Shown here in pieces: positions 25,413-33,748 of a DNA stretch of 64,000 nt. Source of the DNA: Aliidiomarina sp047920995 (lineage in GTDB: Bacteria > Pseudomonadota > Gammaproteobacteria > Enterobacterales > Alteromonadaceae); NCBI RefSeq assembly GCF_047920995.1, contig NZ_JBLRWZ010000005.1, forward strand, positions 20,546 through 84,545, given 5' to 3'. The notes under the pieces were generated by a model. That model had not been told where the DNA came from. It saw only the letters and a program-made list of their open reading frames with translations, and made no database searches. Each line of letters opens with the position of its first letter. Position 1 is the stretch's first letter. A program made the translations under genes and the position numbers.

Positions 25413-25745
25413 GTTAAACAACACACCGCGAAAATCTGCTAGCTGCTCGGCAGCGCGCAACACTTCTTCAGAAGGAATTTGCCGAATCACATCACCGGAT
25501 TTGGTATCGATAATCTGCACTACTACAGGCTGGCCCTGCGAAACCTCGAACTGCACGCCATACGGGTTTAGCACTTCATTAATCTGTTGCAGTGGCGGCA
25601 CTAATTCTTGCTCAGATACTTCGCGCGCAGCAACTTCGCCTTTCTGCGCAGGCAAGTTTTGCATTACTTTATCAGAGCGTTGCTTTTCGGAGGCGGCAAA
25701 TGATGCCGCCCAATTGTTGGATAATTCGCCGATTGGATTTGTCAT
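25401..25745 (-). CDS. flaG: FlaG-family flagellar protein
   Basis: 114 residues from the ATG at 25745. The C-terminal FlaG domain is clear: LQQINEVLNPYGVQFEVSQG, then VVQIIDTKSGDVIRQIPSEE, then VLRAAEQLADFRGVLFN. FlaG proteins affect filament length, often as neighbours of fliC/fliD. A longer frame (to 25820) would begin inside a sigma-28 promoter and is rejected; AGGGG precedes the chosen ATG. Here flaG is set apart from fliC by an EamA transporter and has its own late promoter. Confidence 0.9.
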   Translation of the reverse strand: MTNPIGELSNNWAASFAASEKQRSDKVMQNLPAQKGEVAAREVSEQELVPPLQQINEVLNPYGVQFEVSQGQPVVVQIIDTKSGDVIRQIPSEEVLRAAEQLADFRGVLFNSEA

Positions 25746-25789
25746 AATAAATGCCCCTGTTGCGCACGAAAACGCGGTTATTAGAGTTA

Positions 25790-25816
25790 TTATCGGTAGC
25801 AAGCAAAATAACTTTA
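25790..25816 (-). promoter_or_regulatory. Sigma-28 promoter of flaG
   Basis: Minus strand: TAAAGTTA-N11-ACCGATAA, 14 of 16 positions matching the FliA consensus with the exact spacer. It is about 45 bases upstream of the flaG ATG and just inside the gap after the EamA gene. Confidence 0.88.
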
Positions 25817-25836
25817 GCACAATTTATAACCGTTTC

Positions 25837-26727
25837 TTAATGCTGCTTGCGCCGTGCTTCCCTATGGCTGATATAGATACCACTGGCAATTACAATTGCG
25901 GCACCTACTAATACACCCGCACCAGGCCACTCACCCCACAGCCAATAGCCAAGCAACAAGGCCCAAATCATGGCTGTGTATTCAAACGAAGATAGCACCG
26001 AAGGCGGGGCCAATCGATAGGCCTCCGTTAGCAGATACTGGGCAATAGCGCCGGAAAACCCAAGGGCAAATAACCAAGGCATATCGCTTAAAGTAATGGG
26101 GCGCCAATCGAACAGCGCAAAGAACCCGCAGCCAATGGTGAGGCTTAATACAAAGAAAAACATGAGTGATTCCGAATGCTCAGTACGGTGCATAATGCGC
26201 ACGAGAATCATTACTATGCTGTAGCCCAAAGTGGCCGCCAGGCCGGTGATTACCCCGTAGGATAGAAAGCCCATGGCATTTGGGTTCAGCATTACCAGTA
26301 CGCCAATAAAACCAACCGCAACAGCACTGTAACGGTGAATGCCCACTTTTTCTTTTAACAGTGGCACTGATAGTAAGGTAATAATGAGCGGGGCCACAAA
26401 AAAGATGGCGTAGGCATTTGCCAGCGGCAGTTCTCGTAGGGTAATAACGGTTAAAATTAAGAACAAAATACTCACCGCACCGCGCAGCACATGGAGCTTC
26501 CAGCGATTCGGTTTAATGCGCTGTAAGCGATTATTCATTATTACCCACACCAGCACAAATGGCAGTGAAGTAGCCCCACGAAAGAATGCCACTTGCATCG
26601 AACTCATGTGCCCAGCGAGTTGCTTCATTGCCACATCCATTAAGGCAAAGCAAAATACTGCCAGTAGCATAAAAATAGTACCGCGGCTGATATGTTCAGA
26701 TGCTGCATGCAGGTGTTGCTTAGGCAT
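25837..26727 (-). CDS. EamA/DMT-family transporter
   Basis: 296 residues with about ten hydrophobic segments in two EamA repeats (LLAVFCFALMDVAMKQLAGH opens repeat 1; MGFLSYGVITGLAATLGYSI opens repeat 2). The drug/metabolite transporter superfamily includes exporters of amino acids and other metabolites; the substrate cannot be told. It has no evident flagellar role yet lies between flaG and fliC on the same strand, so it is probably an insertion into the locus. The fliC terminator lies upstream of it; no strong ribosome site is seen (CCGAGTACCT). Confidence 0.88.
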   Translation of the reverse strand: MPKQHLHAASEHISRGTIFMLLAVFCFALMDVAMKQLAGHMSSMQVAFFRGATSLPFVLVWVIMNNRLQRIKPNRWKLHVLRGAVSILFLILTVITLRELPLANAYAIFFVAPLIITLLSVPLLKEKVGIHRYSAVAVGFIGVLVMLNPNAMGFLSYGVITGLAATLGYSIVMILVRIMHRTEHSESLMFFFVLSLTIGCGFFALFDWRPITLSDMPWLFALGFSGAIAQYLLTEAYRLAPPSVLSSFEYTAMIWALLLGYWLWGEWPGAGVLVGAAIVIASGIYISHREARRKQH

Positions 26728-26868
26728 AGGTACTCGGAAGTAAAGGCTTTGTACCGATTATAAAGAGTGGGGCTGTGGAAGCAATTGCAGAAGGGCTAGC
26801 AAGGCAGATAAGTTTTACTAACGAGATGCAAAGTGGCTGCGCGAAAGAACTTGGCTTGCAGGCAACAA

Positions 26869-26890
26869 AAAAGCGCCCGTAGGCGCTTTT
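26869..26890 (-). terminator. Rho-independent terminator of fliC
   Basis: Minus strand: AAAAGCGCC, 4-base loop, GGCGCTTTT followed by TTGTT. It lies 20 bp after the fliC stop codon. Confidence 0.88.
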
Positions 26891-26909
26891 GTATGCTTTA
26901 AAGAGAAAA

Positions 26910-27707
26910 TTAACCCAGTAAAGAAAGAACTGACTGTGGCACCTGGTTTGCTTGCGCAAGTACTGAAGTACCAGCCTGTTGCAAAATCTGTGCACGGGTC
27001 ATGTTAGAAACTTCTACTGCGTAGTCTGCATCTTCGATACGTGAACGAGCAGCTGATAAGTTAGTAACAGTAGTTGCAATGTTGTCGATTGCAGATTCAA
27101 GACGGTTTTGCACCGCACCTAACTTAGAACGCGTTTCGTCAACTGCTGAGATTGCAGTATCAAGCGTTGCAAGATCGCCAGTTTCTAAATCGTAAGCAGC
27201 GATATCAAATGCAGCTGAAGCTAAATCAGCAGATGCGATGGTAATTGTTTGTCCATCGTTGGCGCCAACTTGTAAGGTGAAGTCTTCTGCTGGGTCAAAC
27301 AACGAGATACCGTTGAATTCAGCTTGTTCAACAACACGCGTGATTTCAGCTAAACGCTCGTCTACTTCTGCTTGCAAAGAAGCGATATCAGTAGCAGAGT
27401 TTGTGCTGTTTTGTGCTTGCACGGCCAACTCACGAATACGTTGCAAGTTGTCGTTTACTTGGTTTAGGTTACCTTCAGCTGTTTGTGCTAAAGAGATACC
27501 GTCGTTCGCGTTCCGTTGTGCTTGGGTTAAGCCACGGATTTGCGCAGTCATTTTGTTGGCAATTGCTTGACCAGCAGCATCGTCTTTGGCGCTGTTAATA
27601 CGCAGGCCTGAAGACAGACGCTCCATAGAAGTTTGCAGTGCAGACTGAGACTTCTGTAGGTTTTGCTGACCAATCAGCGAGGTCATGTTGGTATTAATTA
27701 CTGACAT
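26910..27707 (-). CDS. fliC: Flagellin FliC, short form
   Basis: 265 residues starting MSVINTNMTSLIGQQNLQKS. The N-terminal D0/D1 (MERLSSGLRINSAKDDAAGQ, RGLTQAQRNANDGISLAQTA) and C-terminal D1/D0 (LGAVQNRLESAIDNI, SRIEDADYAVEVSNMTRAQI, VPQSVLSLLG) are intact. Only about 70 residues separate them, so the outer D2/D3 domains are absent. It is the single flagellin gene in the window. A frame extension to 27758 is ignored because AGAAGGA lies 8 bases before the ATG at 27707. It is transcribed from a near-perfect sigma-28 promoter, and FliS should be its chaperone. Confidence 0.97.
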   Translation of the reverse strand: MSVINTNMTSLIGQQNLQKSQSALQTSMERLSSGLRINSAKDDAAGQAIANKMTAQIRGLTQAQRNANDGISLAQTAEGNLNQVNDNLQRIRELAVQAQNSTNSATDIASLQAEVDERLAEITRVVEQAEFNGISLFDPAEDFTLQVGANDGQTITIASADLASAAFDIAAYDLETGDLATLDTAISAVDETRSKLGAVQNRLESAIDNIATTVTNLSAARSRIEDADYAVEVSNMTRAQILQQAGTSVLAQANQVPQSVLSLLG

Positions 27708-27764
27708 AGTCTTTTTCCTTCTGTTTTCAAAAATGGCCGGCGTGCTGCCTGCCGTCAATCCTAG

Positions 27765-27791
27765 TTATCGGTGCTGGGGAAAAAAACTTTA
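27765..27791 (-). promoter_or_regulatory. Sigma-28 promoter of fliC
   Basis: Minus strand: TAAAGTTT-N11-ACCGATAA, 15 of 16 consensus positions with the exact 11-base spacer, 58 bases before the fliC ATG. Confidence 0.95.
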
Positions 27792-27839
27792 GCGCAGTTT
27801 AAAAAAAACTTTCAAAAGCTAAGTTTTCTGCCGCGCAGC

Positions 27840-27866
27840 TATAGTTTTACTTGCGAATGCCGATAG
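27840..27866 (+). promoter_or_regulatory. Sigma-28 promoter of the YcgR-HD-GYP gene
   Basis: TATAGTTT-N11-GCCGATAG, 14 of 16 matches to the FliA consensus with an 11-base spacer. It is divergent from the fliC promoter and 58 bases before the GTG start. Confidence 0.82.
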
Positions 27867-27923
27867 AATTAACATAACGCGCACAACCATAAATTGCGCT
27901 GTATGGAAAAAGGAAGATAACGC

Positions 27924-29678
27924 GTGCAAGAAGAAGAGTATTCGCCGGTTTCGAGTGAGATGGAGGTTGCGGCCTTACTAGAAACAATGACCCAGCCTGG
28001 AGCGGCGCAGATTAAATTAAATGCTGCTGAGGCGAAGCCATTTCCGGTTGTGCTATTAAACTTGGCAGAAAATGAATATCTGGAGTTTGATTTAACGGCT
28101 ATTCGTGAGCTGGCGCCGAAATTGCGCCGCGGGGTGGAGTTTTTACTGCTTGGGCAAAGCCACGCTGGAATGATTCGTTCAACACCGATGAAAATGAACG
28201 AATTTACGGATAAAGAAGGGCGTTTGCTTAGTAAATCACCATGGCCCACCGGCCTGGATTTACGGCAGCGTAGAGCAGCATTCCGAGCACATTTACGCAT
28301 TGGTATGGATGTAGGTGTGCGCTTACGAGCAGAACAAGCGGTTAAAAAACGCAGCAAACCTGAAGCGGTAGATGTACAAGCAGAAGATGCGCAAGAAGAA
28401 ACAGAAACCCATACGGTAGAGTTGATTGGCGATTTAAAAGATCTTTCTGCAACGGGTGCGTTGGTTGAATTTTCAGCTTTAGATGGTGCATCGAAAGTAA
28501 TTAATAGCATGCAATCGCAATTAGATCTTTGTTTTCCAGATGGCACGCAATTCCCAATTGAAGGCGAAGTGCGCCATATAAAAACCGATCCTGATCGGCA
28601 GGTTCTTACTGTAGGTATCGAGTTTACTAATGTAAGCAAGGCTCAAGAAAAGCAATTATGGAGCTTTGTGCGGGAGATTGAGCGGGAAGCTTCCCGCAAT
28701 GCTGGCGAGGGCAGTTCAAAAACACCTTCACCACTATTTGAAATGAAAGAAGAAAGTGCGGCTTTATTAGGTAGGCGGCAAGGTGAGAAATATGCCACAC
28801 CAATTGCTAGGCGCATGGCGCGCATTGCTGGCTACTTGGATAGCCAAATGGTAGCTCTGCGGCAAGGCCAGCAGGTGAACTCCAGCCAGCTTTCTGCGCA
28901 TGCTGATAAATTACTCGACATTATAAAAGACGACCGCGAAGGTTCTTTATTCGCCTTACGCTGTATGCACCGCGAATCACAATGGGTAACTCATGGCTTA
29001 AGTGTGGCGGTGCGTATGATTGATTTGGCGCATAGCCAAACGAAGCTGCCGCGTGATTTAGAGAAGGCAATGGTGGCTTCGGCTATGATTCATGATCTGG
29101 GCAAGGGCATGCTGCCAAGTTCGCTCTGGAAGGCGAGTACGTTAAGCCGTGATTCCTATATTCGCATGCAATCGCATGTAGCACTATTGCTGCATCAAAT
29201 GGATGGTTGTAAATGGCTGGCGGCCGCGGTGAAAGAAGGGATAATAGAACGGATTAACGAACGCCTTGATGGCACCGGGTATCCGAACGGCTTAAAGGCG
29301 GCCGATCTCGGGCAGCTTTCACGGATGGGGGCGGTAATCGATGCGGTAGATGCGATGTGTAGGCCTCGAGCCGATCGGGCGGGGCAAACCGCAGAAACGG
29401 CATATCGCTATCTGTTGAACAATCTAACCCAGTTCGATTACGAATGGGTTGAGCGCTACATTCGCCATTTCGGCATGATTCCGGTGGGTTCGTTAGTGCG
29501 CTTCAGTAACGATAATCAATTGGCTTGGGTAACCGGTTTGGATGATCGGCGCAATATCCGCCAAGTAGTACTTACTGAGAATGAAGGCCCGCCGCAATTT
29601 GATATGCCCGCACCACTCGAAGGCTCAGCATTAGAAGCACTTGGCGAGTTGGTAGAAGTTCTAGAAACAGACTTCTAA
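27924..29678 (+). CDS. YcgR-like PilZ receptor fused to a degenerate HD-GYP domain
   Basis: 584 residues, GTG start with AAGGAAG upstream. Residues about 15-110 resemble the YcgR N-terminal domain. A PilZ domain follows, with RQRRAAFR (114-121) and DLSATGA (173-179), the two c-di-GMP-binding motifs. From about 310 a HD-GYP domain has H357, HDLGK (390-394), H418, and INERLDGTGYP (444-454). Canonical HD-GYP phosphodiesterases read HHExxDGxGYP there; both His are replaced by Ile-Asn, so two metal ligands are missing and activity is doubtful. YcgR acts as a c-di-GMP brake on the motor. Its sigma-28 promoter and position between fliC and fliD suggest a late motility-control protein. The fusion is unusual. 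Confidence 0.85.
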   Translation: MQEEEYSPVSSEMEVAALLETMTQPGAAQIKLNAAEAKPFPVVLLNLAENEYLEFDLTAIRELAPKLRRGVEFLLLGQSHAGMIRSTPMKMNEFTDKEGRLLSKSPWPTGLDLRQRRAAFRAHLRIGMDVGVRLRAEQAVKKRSKPEAVDVQAEDAQEETETHTVELIGDLKDLSATGALVEFSALDGASKVINSMQSQLDLCFPDGTQFPIEGEVRHIKTDPDRQVLTVGIEFTNVSKAQEKQLWSFVREIEREASRNAGEGSSKTPSPLFEMKEESAALLGRRQGEKYATPIARRMARIAGYLDSQMVALRQGQQVNSSQLSAHADKLLDIIKDDREGSLFALRCMHRESQWVTHGLSVAVRMIDLAHSQTKLPRDLEKAMVASAMIHDLGKGMLPSSLWKASTLSRDSYIRMQSHVALLLHQMDGCKWLAAAVKEGIIERINERLDGTGYPNGLKAADLGQLSRMGAVIDAVDAMCRPRADRAGQTAETAYRYLLNNLTQFDYEWVERYIRHFGMIPVGSLVRFSNDNQLAWVTGLDDRRNIRQVVLTENEGPPQFDMPAPLEGSALEALGELVEVLETDF

Positions 29679-29702
29679 AGTTTTTGCGAACGGCGCCGAT
29701 AA
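29676..29702 (+). promoter_or_regulatory. Sigma-28 promoter of fliD
   Basis: TAAAGTTT-N11-GCCGATAA, an exact consensus match. The -35 element begins with the stop codon (TAA) of the upstream gene. The 173 bases to the fliD ATG would be an unusually long leader for this class. Confidence 0.92.
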
Positions 29703-29875
29703 ATTGAATAAGCTGTATTTTGCATAGCTTTTTTAGCAATTACTTTGTGCAAAAGCTGACAATATAAATAGAGTGTTGTAGAAATAACTATACTGTTGAT
29801 TGCACGTGCGTTAATGAAATTCCGTTTGTGAAATCGAAAAGTTAACAACACCCACATTAGTTAGAAGGTAACGCA

Positions 29876-31225
29876 ATGGCTTCAATTTCAGCATTAGGTA
29901 TCGGTTCAGGAATGGACCTTAATGGGCTTCTCGATCAGTTGGCAGCAGCTGAGCGTCAGAAGCTGCAGCCTATTACGCAGCAGAAGCAATTACAGCAGGC
30001 GAAGATCTCCGCTTACGGGCGGATTGAGAACGCACTATCAAGTTTTCAAGAAGCTGCCGCTAAACTGAATAAAGCGGCAACGTTTCAGGGGGTTGCCAGT
30101 ACCGCTTCTGGTTCTGCAGTAACAGTAGCCGCAAGCCCTACAGCCCCTATTGGCACGTATACAGTAAATGTACTTGATCGCGCGGAAGCATACAGCGTAG
30201 CAACCACTGGTGTAGCCGATCAAAACGCTAATTTAGGTGGCGGTAATCTTTCCTTTACTTTGGGCAATGGCGATACGCTCGATGTTGCTATCGATCCGGA
30301 ACAAAGCTCATTAGTGGATATTCGTAACGCCATTAACAATGCCAATGGTGGTGTGCAAGCTTCAATCGTAAACGATGGTAGCGGTACTCCGTATCGCTTG
30401 GTAATGAGCTCAACGGCAACGGGCACAGATGCCGGCATCACCAATATTGATTTTGGTGCGCTAGGTGGTGAGTTAACTCTTGATTTAGCCACCGAGCAAG
30501 AAGCTCAAAACGCCATGCTGAATGTGAATGGCATTAACATTACTAGTCAGAGCAACCGAGTTGAAGGCGCCATTCAAGGCGTTACCTTAGATTTACAAGA
30601 ACAAGGCTCGAGCACGGTTTCTATAACCCGCGATGCAGAACTAACCGAAACGGCGATTAAAGAGTTTGTGGAGAAATACAACAATCTGCAAACCGTGATT
30701 GGCGATTTAACCCGATTTGGTGGTGAGGGCGGCACGAATGGTTCGTTATTAGGTGATTCAACCCTTCGTACCGTGCAATCGCGGATGCGCAGCATTATGG
30801 GTTCGGGTGTTGAAGACGGCAACATGCGCATGCTGCGTGATGTAGGAATCGATTTAGGCCTGGATGGCAAGCTTACTCTGAATGAAAGCAAGTTGGCGGA
30901 GCTCGCCGGCAGCAACATGACCGATTTAGCAACGTTTTTTGCTGGTACCAGTGCTGAGGGCGGCTTAAGCGGTAAAATTGATGTAAGTATTAAGCAATTA
31001 TTACAAGATAATGGCCCAATAAAGAACACCACAAAAGGCCTGCAAGATAGCATGCGTAGGTTAGATGATCGTTTTATGCGCATGGAAGAGAGTATTGATA
31101 AAACCATTGATCGCTTCCGCACTCAGTTTGCACGCCTAGATTCAATGGTGGCCAATATGAACTCAACCAGTATGTATTTAACCCAGCAGTTCGATATTTT
31201 GAACGCGCAATTGGGCCGTAATTAA
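29876..31225 (+). CDS. fliD: Flagellar filament cap protein FliD (HAP2)
   Basis: 449 residues, typical of FliD. The N-terminal SISALGIGSGMDLNGLLDQL and LQQAKISAYGRIENALSSFQ form the leg domain. The middle has repeats such as GTYTVNVLDRAEAYSV, and the C-terminal AFVEKYNNL-like segment (KEFVEKYNNLQTVIGDLTRF) and FRTQFARLDSMVANMNSTSM fit. FliD caps the filament so flagellin can polymerise. It is first of fliD-fliS-fliT. Confidence 0.96.
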   Translation: MASISALGIGSGMDLNGLLDQLAAAERQKLQPITQQKQLQQAKISAYGRIENALSSFQEAAAKLNKAATFQGVASTASGSAVTVAASPTAPIGTYTVNVLDRAEAYSVATTGVADQNANLGGGNLSFTLGNGDTLDVAIDPEQSSLVDIRNAINNANGGVQASIVNDGSGTPYRLVMSSTATGTDAGITNIDFGALGGELTLDLATEQEAQNAMLNVNGINITSQSNRVEGAIQGVTLDLQEQGSSTVSITRDAELTETAIKEFVEKYNNLQTVIGDLTRFGGEGGTNGSLLGDSTLRTVQSRMRSIMGSGVEDGNMRMLRDVGIDLGLDGKLTLNESKLAELAGSNMTDLATFFAGTSAEGGLSGKIDVSIKQLLQDNGPIKNTTKGLQDSMRRLDDRFMRMEESIDKTIDRFRTQFARLDSMVANMNSTSMYLTQQFDILNAQLGRN

Positions 31226-31308
31226 TAAGTGAGCGGAGTTGGTTTGCTGGCTTGCACACGAACCTGAACCATACAGCCAAATGAATAAGCACAGATAGGA
31301 GAGCAGTT

Positions 31309-31719
31309 ATGTATGCAATGCGAGGAGCAGCAGCCTATGGCCGCGTTAGTGTTGAGAGCAATGTGCTTTCGGCAAGCCCGCATCAGCTGATCTCGATGTT
31401 GTTCGATGGTGCACAAGCAGCCATAAAGGCCGCCAAATTGCACATGCAGAACGGCAACATGGCAGAAAAAGGCAAAGCGATATCGAAAGCGTTAGATATT
31501 GTGAATAGCGGTTTATTGGCAGCACTCGATAAAGATAAAGGTGGCGAGTTAGCCGAGCGTTTAGAAGGGCTATATGGCTATGTTGCGTCGTTGCTTTTAA
31601 AGGCTAATTTACACAATGATGAACAAAAACTAGATGAAGCTGCAACGCTTTTAGAAAATATAGGATCAGCATGGAAAGAAATTGGTCAGCAAGCCGCGGC
31701 AGCGAGGCAGGGAGCTTAA
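31309..31719 (+). CDS. fliS: Flagellin export chaperone FliS
   Basis: 136 residues, all helical. The segment VSVESNVLSASPHQLISMLF and FDGAQAAIKAAKLHMQNGNM, with EKGKAISKALDIVNSGLLAA, is the FliS signature. It binds the C-terminal D0 of FliC in the cytoplasm and delivers it to FlhA. An AGGAGAG ribosome site precedes the ATG; fliT starts 2 bp after its stop. Confidence 0.96.
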   Translation: MYAMRGAAAYGRVSVESNVLSASPHQLISMLFDGAQAAIKAAKLHMQNGNMAEKGKAISKALDIVNSGLLAALDKDKGGELAERLEGLYGYVASLLLKANLHNDEQKLDEAATLLENIGSAWKEIGQQAAAARQGA

Positions 31720-31721
31720 AG

Positions 31722-32075
31722 ATGGGTGTGCGGGCGTATTTGAAACCAGTAATGGAGGGAACCGAAGTGGTTGCAGCCTATAAGCGGTTATTGAGTTTTT
31801 CTGCGGAAATGCTCACGCACGCTCGTGAAGACGATTGGACCAAGTTGATTGATAGCGAAGTTGCCTACGTTCGTGAAGTAGAGCGTTTGCAGCAACATGA
31901 GCTTGACGCCATGTTAACAGAGCATCAGCAACAACAGAAATTGCAACTGCTTGCAACGCTTTTACAACAAGATCAAGAGATTCGCGAGCGGCTTACGCAG
32001 CGGCGCAGCGAGCTTGAAAAAATGCTTTCTGCAGCATCTAAAAAACGTAAAGTAGACAACGCTTACTTATCATAA
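31722..32075 (+). CDS. fliT: FliT-like flagellar chaperone
   Basis: 117 residues, helical and highly charged, with LSFSAEMLTHAREDDWTKLI near the N-terminus, as in FliT, and a Gln/Arg-rich C-terminal coiled-coil helix. FliT is the FliD chaperone and, in enterics, also an anti-FlhDC factor. The frame opens inside fliS at 31671, but the ATG at 31722 has GGAG 7 bases upstream. The call is based on position after fliS and overall character because FliT is poorly conserved. Confidence 0.75.
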   Translation: MGVRAYLKPVMEGTEVVAAYKRLLSFSAEMLTHAREDDWTKLIDSEVAYVREVERLQQHELDAMLTEHQQQQKLQLLATLLQQDQEIRERLTQRRSELEKMLSAASKKRKVDNAYLS

Positions 32076-32156
32076 CGCTTGCTTATTGTACGATGTTATG
32101 AGCACAGCGGGCTAACAAGGCACACACTCAGTACTGATAATGTGAGGAGGTAGAAT

Positions 32157-33128
32157 ATGAGCGGTATTACCCCTCTGCTCGATACGCTCCTGCACCAAGT
32201 GTTGGGCCCCAAAGGCGATTTAACAGCGCAAAAAAACCTCAATCAACCAGTGCGTGCAGTAGACCCAGGTGAAGGGCCGCGTGCACTACAAAGCGATTCT
32301 CGGCTTGATGCAAGAGCCAACTCGCAAGCTCATGCCACTCAGCCGCAATTGCGCACTGGTGGCAAATTAGCGCAAGCGAGCTATCAGCAACTACAACCAT
32401 TACCCCCAGCAAATACTTCTACTTATACGGCACTTTCCAATGCTGGCCGAGCGATTGCCGATGTGCTTATGCAATATCCAGCGCCGGGCTCGGCGATTCG
32501 GCCCGGCCAACCGTTGCTACTTCCCGGTGAGGCAATTACCCCTTCCTTGTTGAATGAGCGGCTTGAGCAAAGCATTCGCAATAGCGGCGTGTTTTATGAA
32601 ACCACCCTCAGTAAATGGTTTCGTGGCGAAGCACCACTGCATCGTTTGCAGCAGCAACCACAAATGCAATTTCATGCGAGCCAAGCGGATAACGCTGCGC
32701 GCGGCGGCGAACGTGGAATAGGCGCACCAGTGCCGGAGCCTTTGCAGCCCATTGTGCGGCAACAGCTGGAAATGTTGAGTACGCCGGTGCTGCGTTGGGA
32801 AGGCGATATCTGGCAAGGCATTTTTATGGCGCTTTTTTTGCAACCCATGATGGCCGATCCGCGCGCCGGACAGCAAAGTGAGCAAACCCAAGCGAAATCG
32901 GCGAAGAGCTGGCGCTCGGAACTAGAACTTTCCGTACAGGGGCTTGGTGATTTATCTGTGGGTGTGCATTTACACGAGAAACAGCTGCATTTGTTGTTCG
33001 TGGCCGATGAGAGCGTGATCCACAAGCTCGCCGGCAAAGAGAGTATTTTGCGTGAGCGGCTTAGCAAGCTAGGTTTAACGGAAGTGAACGTAGAAACTCG
33101 CAATCGTGAGGAGCCAAACGATGAGTAA
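32157..33128 (+). CDS. Second FliK-like protein with C-terminal hook-length-control-type domain
   Basis: 323 residues. The first 230 are Gln/Ala/Pro-rich and poorly ordered. The C-terminal 80 (WRSELELSVQGLGDLSVGV, HLHEKQLHLLFVADESVIHK, KESILRERLSKLGLTEVNVE) resemble the Flg_hook fold at the end of FliK. A GAGGAGG ribosome site precedes the ATG. It overlaps by 8 bp the small FlhB C-terminal-like gene. The pairing recalls Bacillus YlqG-YlqH, a FliK-related and an FlhB-C-like protein. Function is unknown; it may modulate export switching. The true fliK is at 18-19 kb. Confidence 0.65.
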   Translation: MSGITPLLDTLLHQVLGPKGDLTAQKNLNQPVRAVDPGEGPRALQSDSRLDARANSQAHATQPQLRTGGKLAQASYQQLQPLPPANTSTYTALSNAGRAIADVLMQYPAPGSAIRPGQPLLLPGEAITPSLLNERLEQSIRNSGVFYETTLSKWFRGEAPLHRLQQQPQMQFHASQADNAARGGERGIGAPVPEPLQPIVRQQLEMLSTPVLRWEGDIWQGIFMALFLQPMMADPRAGQQSEQTQAKSAKSWRSELELSVQGLGDLSVGVHLHEKQLHLLFVADESVIHKLAGKESILRERLSKLGLTEVNVETRNREEPNDE

Positions 33129-33399
33129 GCAAGATTGGCACAAGCGGCGAGGTGCTGTTGCCTTAGGTTATGGAACTGGGGGAACACAACCAGAAATTTT
33201 AGCGCAAGGTTATGGTGAATTTGCTGAACGAATTATTGCTGAAGCAAAAAAACATGACATTTATGTGCATGATGCACCAGAACTCGTTGGCCTCTTAATG
33301 CATTTAAACCCAGATGATTATTTACCTGATTCGTTACGCGAAGTGTTGGTTGAACTATTGATATGGTTGCAAGAAGTGGCGCATTCAGACGAAAACTAG
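33121..33399 (+). CDS. Free-standing FlhB C-terminal-like protein (FhlB/YlqH type)
   Basis: 92 residues aligning with the cytoplasmic C-terminal part of FlhB just after its NPTH cleavage site: RRGAVALGYGTGGTQPEILA corresponds to the segment following NPTH in FlhB, then FAERIIAEAKKHDIYVHDAP, then ELVGLLMHLNPDDYLPDSLR. There is no membrane part and no NPTH, so it would mimic the already cleaved fragment. Such proteins can partly replace the FlhB C-domain in some bacteria. The ATG at 33121 has GAGGAG 7 bases upstream and overlaps the preceding gene by 8 bp. The genuine flhB is at 36.8 kb. Confidence 0.85.
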   Translation: MSKQDWHKRRGAVALGYGTGGTQPEILAQGYGEFAERIIAEAKKHDIYVHDAPELVGLLMHLNPDDYLPDSLREVLVELLIWLQEVAHSDEN

Positions 33400-33748
33400 A
33401 ACAGAACGCCTGCAAGCTGTTATTATCGCGGCTCTGTAGATTTCGTTAGCTCAAAAAACAAACAGGCGAAAAGACTAAAGGTTCAGTAACTTAAGTGATT
33501 GCCTACGATCTTTACGTTTTTCAGGGGTTTCCACCTACATACACATCGGATACGATGCTTTATAAAGTTAGCGTAAAGATGATGGAAATAGTTGCTGCGT
33601 CATGTCTTGACGAACAAACTGAATCGCGTTATCAATAACAAATGGTTAACAACAATAATAATAAGTAGCACGTTAATCCTGCGATGATTGCAAAAAACAT
33701 ATCACGCTTCACCATTTCTCTTAACGAGAAACACGGGAGATCGGCATT
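33400..33748 (+). promoter_or_regulatory. flhDC upstream control region
   Basis: A 349-bp AT-rich gap before flhD, fitting a heavily controlled master-regulator promoter. A candidate sigma-70 promoter is TTGACG (33607-33612), 17 bases, TATCAA (33630-33635), giving a leader of about 105 bases. A perfect 6-bp inverted repeat TTTCTC-TTAAC-GAGAAA (33715-33731) lies just before the GGGAG ribosome site of flhD. The remaining sequence shows no gene and no recognised riboswitch. Confidence 0.5.

Noticed and set aside
27708..27758. 17-residue upstream extension of FliC
   Set aside because: All flagellins of this type start at the conserved MSVINTN-like sequence, which has its own ribosome site here.
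27869..28639. 256-residue minus-strand open frame opposite the YcgR-HD-GYP gene
   Set aside because: Composition (many Ser, Cys, Arg) is typical of antisense shadow; it would also run through the sigma-28 promoter of the opposite gene.
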